A stretch of 6,595 bases of DNA from BTQM01 sp036985875 (GTDB taxonomy: Bacteria > Patescibacteriota > Minisyncoccia > Phycocordibacterales > UBA1539): the NCBI GenBank assembly GCA_036985875.1, contig BTQM01000036.1, positions 1 to 6,595 of the forward strand, in the 5' to 3' direction. Positions 4,409-6,595 of the stretch are shown one piece after another (positions within the stretch are counted from its first letter, which is position 1; every line of letters begins with the position of its first letter). The translations under genes and the position numbers were made by a program. The notes under the pieces are model-generated. The model was not told the DNA's origin. It did no database searches and was given only the letters and a program-made list of their open reading frames with translations.

Positions 4409-6348
4409 TAAGATAAATCAATAACTCCAATCTCATCCCTTGTTTCCTGTTCAATAAAATTCTCGTCTATGTCCGTGATGAATTCGGAAGGGATATTGAT
4501 CTGTTTTGCGCCGAATATGGTGCGCAGTGAGGCATAGGAGAGAAAAAGTTTGCGTTTAGCTCTCGTGAGCGCCACGTAGAAGAGCCGCCGCTCCTCCTCT
4601 TCTTGTTCTCTTTCTATTTCCGTTTCCCCCATTTTTTTGTGGGGAAACAGGTCTTGCTCAAGTCCCGTGATGAACACATACGGGAACTCCAGTCCTTTTG
4701 CAGCGTGGACGGTCATAAGTTTTACTGCACCCTCTTCTTTTATGAGGGAATCTTGGTCGGTGGCAAGCGCCGCGTCGGAGAGGAGTCGCTCCACCCCTTC
4801 TTCCGGCGGGAATATGTCGTATTTACCGGCGAGCGTTACGAGCTCTCGTATGTTTTCAAGCCGCTCCTTGTCCTCATCGCTCCCTTCCCTCAATATTTTC
4901 TCAAGCCCCGTTTCCTGCAGGATGAACATGATGAGGCGGGATGTTTTTTCTTTAAGCGCTGTCTTTTTTATGGACGCAAGAAGATTCCTGAAGTGTGCCA
5001 CTTTTTCGGCCATAGCTCTCGTGAATTCGCCCTCCCTTCCTTGAGACATCCTTGCGAGCGTCACTTTCCCGATCCCCCTCGGAGGGACGTTGATAACCCT
5101 CTTCATGTCGTGTACATTCGCCGAGTTAAGCGCTGCCTTTATGAACGCCAGCATGTCTTTCACCTCTTTTCGCTCAAAGAACTTTACCCCCAAGACTTGA
5201 TACGGGATGCCCGACGCAAGAAATGCCTCTTCCAGCACGCGGGATTGAAAGTTCGCACGATAGAGTACCGCGATGTTCTTGGGCATCGCGCCGTCTCCCA
5301 TGAGCGCTCCCGCTTTCTCCGCGACAAATGCCGCTTCGTCCGTTTCGTCGTATGCCTCAAAAAGCGAAATTTTCTCACCCTCATCGTTGTTCGTGAAGAG
5401 ATTTTTTTCTTTTCTTATCTTATTTTTTCTTATGATATCGTTTGCGACCGCCAGAATGTTTTGCGTTGAGCGGTAGTTTTCTTCAAGAACCACCATTTTT
5501 GCGCCCGGATAGTTTTTTTCAAAGCCCAAGATATTTTGTATATTTGCCCCTCGCCAGCCGTAAATGTTCTGGTCGGAGTCTCCCACGGCGCATATATTTC
5601 TGCCCTCTCCCACAAGCAGCTTGGCGAGCTCGTACTGTGCGGTATTGGTATCCTGATATTCGTCTATGTGGATGTAGCGCCATCTGTTCAGGTAGTGAGT
5701 GCGTATATCACTGTGATTTTTCAGAAGCATGACCGTTTTTACGATAAGGTCATCAAAATCAAGCGCGTTTTGCTTTTTCAAAGATATTTCATATGCAAGC
5801 CACACCGAAGAGAGGATGCGTGGGAAATATTGGTTCCCCGCCGCTTCCGCATAGATTCTGGGTTCGGTAAGCTTCCCTTTTTCTACAGAGATTGCCCGAG
5901 CGAGACGCTCGGTGGCGAATTGTTTAGGGTCAAGATCTTGAGATTTCATCACTTCTTTGAGGGTTGCAAGCGCGTCTTTTTTGTCCAATATGGTAAAATG
6001 CCTCGTTATTCCCATGCATTCCCCGGACTCCCGCAGAATATGCACCCCCAGAGCGTGGAACGTGCTTACAAATGGCCCTTGTCCCTCCAAACTATTAGAC
6101 GCTCGGCGTCTAATAGTTTGGAGGGAAAGGAGTGAGGTTACGCGTTCTCTCATTTCCTTTGCCGCTTTGTTGGTGAACGTGATGGCAAGGATATGCTCCG
6201 GCGCGATCCCTTTCGCGATGAGATGGATGATCCGGTGCGTCAGTGTCCTCGTTTTTCCCGTGCCTGCTCCGGCAACGATAAGCAAGGGGCCTTCCTTGTG
6301 CAAAACCGCTTCCTTTTGCGCCGGATTTAGCCCGTTGAGATATTCCAT
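4408..6348 (-). CDS. UvrD/PcrA-type superfamily 1A DNA helicase, short form
   Basis: An ATP-dependent 3'-to-5' DNA helicase of the UvrD/Rep/PcrA group, acting in DNA repair, replication restart and removal of protein roadblocks. All SF1A motifs are intact: Q motif LNPAQKEAV at 7-15; Walker A AGAGTGKT at 26-33; motif Ia ITFTNKAAKEMRERV at 56-70; Walker B IDEYQDT at 228-234; motif III VGDSDQNIYGWRGA at 255-268; motif IV LEENYRST at 288-295; motif V VKLMTVHAAKGLEF at 542-555; motif VI RRLFYVALTRAK at 587-598. At 646 residues it is about 80-120 shorter than PcrA and lacks the C-terminal Tudor-like tail. Residues 75-89 are encoded by a perfect palindrome and lengthen the loop between motif Ia and the STFHALG motif by roughly 10 residues compared with PcrA as I recall it. 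The start is ATG at 6348 with no Shine-Dalgarno. The family is certain; whether UvrD, PcrA or Rep is not decidable, so no symbol is given. Confidence 0.96.
   Translation of the reverse strand: MEYLNGLNPAQKEAVLHKEGPLLIVAGAGTGKTRTLTHRIIHLIAKGIAPEHILAITFTNKAAKEMRERVTSLLSLQTIRRRASNSLEGQGPFVSTFHALGVHILRESGECMGITRHFTILDKKDALATLKEVMKSQDLDPKQFATERLARAISVEKGKLTEPRIYAEAAGNQYFPRILSSVWLAYEISLKKQNALDFDDLIVKTVMLLKNHSDIRTHYLNRWRYIHIDEYQDTNTAQYELAKLLVGEGRNICAVGDSDQNIYGWRGANIQNILGFEKNYPGAKMVVLEENYRSTQNILAVANDIIRKNKIRKEKNLFTNNDEGEKISLFEAYDETDEAAFVAEKAGALMGDGAMPKNIAVLYRANFQSRVLEEAFLASGIPYQVLGVKFFERKEVKDMLAFIKAALNSANVHDMKRVINVPPRGIGKVTLARMSQGREGEFTRAMAEKVAHFRNLLASIKKTALKEKTSRLIMFILQETGLEKILREGSDEDKERLENIRELVTLAGKYDIFPPEEGVERLLSDAALATDQDSLIKEEGAVKLMTVHAAKGLEFPYVFITGLEQDLFPHKKMGETEIEREQEEEERRLFYVALTRAKRKLFLSYASLRTIFGAKQINIPSEFITDIDENFIEQETRDEIGVIDLS
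6082..6126. repeat. Perfect 45-bp palindromic element in frame inside the helicase gene
   Basis: Two exact 21-base arms (6082-6102 and 6106-6126) flank the loop TCG (plus) or CGA (minus). The 45 bp begin and end on codon boundaries and encode SLQTIRRRASNSLEG, residues 75-89 of the helicase. Related helicases have only a short loop here, so this appears to be an in-frame insertion that leaves all motifs intact. Because the element is self-complementary, the opposite strand encodes almost the same peptide (SLQTIRRSASNSLEG). Confidence 0.9.
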
Positions 6349-6355
6349 GGTGGCA

Positions 6356-6384
6356 ATACTATCACACGATGGCGGATCTGGAAA
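6356..6384 (-). promoter_or_regulatory. Probable leaderless promoter of the helicase gene
   Basis: The minus strand has TAGTAT at 6361-6356, ending 7 bp before the ATG at 6348, with a -35-like TTTCCA at 6384-6379 (17-bp spacer, 4 of 6 consensus bases). An overlapping GATAGT at 6363-6358 is an alternative -10. Either places the transcription start at or within a few bases of the ATG, matching the lack of a ribosome binding site. Confidence 0.45.
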
Positions 6385-6421
6385 ACTGAAAATACGAAAC
6401 TATTTTTAATTTAAAGTTAGA

Positions 6422-6595
6422 ACCTACACAGTCGGATGCAGTTGCCGGCGCACGAACCAAATGGAGTAAGCTGTATAAGTATTACAGTGAGTGACATTTA
6501 GTGAAGTGCTCCCTGTTTACTCAAGAGCGCATCGATTGATTTGTAAACAGCAGTGCCCTTGGGGCGTAACGAAGAAATGTGCCGACTGTGTAGGT
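6422..6595. other. 174-bp unit with perfect 14-bp terminal inverted repeats (MITE-like or structured RNA)
   Basis: ACCTACACAGTCGG at 6422-6435 is the exact reverse complement of CCGACTGTGTAGGT at 6582-6595, the last base of the window, so the repeat may continue outside. No convincing ORF lies between. Internal pairing on the plus strand: CTGTA/TACAG (6471-6475, 6483-6487); CTGTTTAC/GTAAACAG (6513-6520, 6543-6550) with an inner TCAA/TTGA; GCCC/GGGC (6555-6558, 6562-6565) with loop TTG. GAGTAA (6464-6469) can also pair with TTACTC inside the 6513 arm, giving an alternative fold. It matches no RNA class I know (tmRNA, RNase P, SRP, 6S, common riboswitches). It could be a small non-autonomous element or an ncRNA closed by a long P1 helix. 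Confidence 0.6.

Noticed and set aside
4603..5469. Long open frame of 288 codons on the plus strand
   Set aside because: It lies wholly antisense to the helicase gene, whose motifs are all intact, and its product is Phe/Arg/Cys-rich with no domain pattern, as expected of a shadow frame.
5896..5912. Small perfect hairpin in uvrD (CCGAGCG, loop AGA, CGCTCGG)
   Set aside because: A 7-bp stem encoding an ordinary conserved-looking segment (ERLARAI) is within chance expectation for a 2-kb gene and was not counted with the long palindromes.
5536..6135. Open frame of 199 codons on the plus strand ending in a peptide similar to the helicase insertion
   Set aside because: It is antisense to the helicase. 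The shared peptide arises only because the 6082-6126 palindrome reads nearly the same on both strands.
6422..6595. Known RNA classes: tmRNA, RNase P RNA, SRP RNA, 6S RNA, common riboswitches
   Set aside because: The diagnostic conserved strings are not present (for example the GGAAGGAAGCAG type of SRP loop, the GAGGAAAGUC of RNase P or the tmRNA tRNA-like ends), so no class was assigned.

Overview
The window looks like chromosomal DNA from a Candidate Phyla Radiation (Patescibacteria, probably Parcubacteria) bacterium. This is inferred from the gene content: a signal-peptide protein with a peptidoglycan-binding domain and two IPT/TIG domains, a small secreted four-cysteine protein of a type I associate with these genomes, and a membrane-anchored protein with calcium-loop (thrombospondin type 3-like) repeats. 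A short UvrD/PcrA helicase without the usual C-terminal tail and the near absence of Shine-Dalgarno sequences fit the same picture. The standard code reads cleanly, all five complete genes end in TAA, and UGA is not used as a sense codon.

Layout. Positions 1-1674 hold two minus-strand genes for envelope or exported proteins; the second runs off the left edge. Positions 1675-1890 are a divergent intergenic region with a leader hairpin, a perfect DnaA-box 9-mer, two oppositely oriented blocks of degenerate 7-bp repeats, and a -10 box almost touching the next start codon. Positions 1891-3445 hold a plus-strand pair of secreted proteins. Positions 3446-3549 are a short convergent spacer with a bidirectional terminator. 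Positions 3550-6348 hold minus-strand uvrD/pcrA-like helicase and rsmA (ksgA), the housekeeping part. Positions 6349-6595 have no gene but hold the uvrD promoter region and a 174-bp unit closed by perfect 14-bp inverted repeats that reaches the last base of the window.

The most unusual signal is a set of long perfect palindromes. There is a 21-bp-arm palindrome inside uvrD, in frame and exactly 15 codons long. There is a 31-bp palindrome inside rsmA, a 40-bp palindrome filling the uvrD-rsmA junction, and a 15-bp-arm hairpin at the end of rsmA. Two of them share the same CGA/TCG loop and a related core, with every arm difference compensated. This suggests a family of hairpin elements that can sit in protein-coding sequence, comparable in concept to Rickettsia palindromic elements. 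The other candidate for something new is the 174-bp terminal-inverted-repeat unit, either a MITE-like element or a structured RNA.
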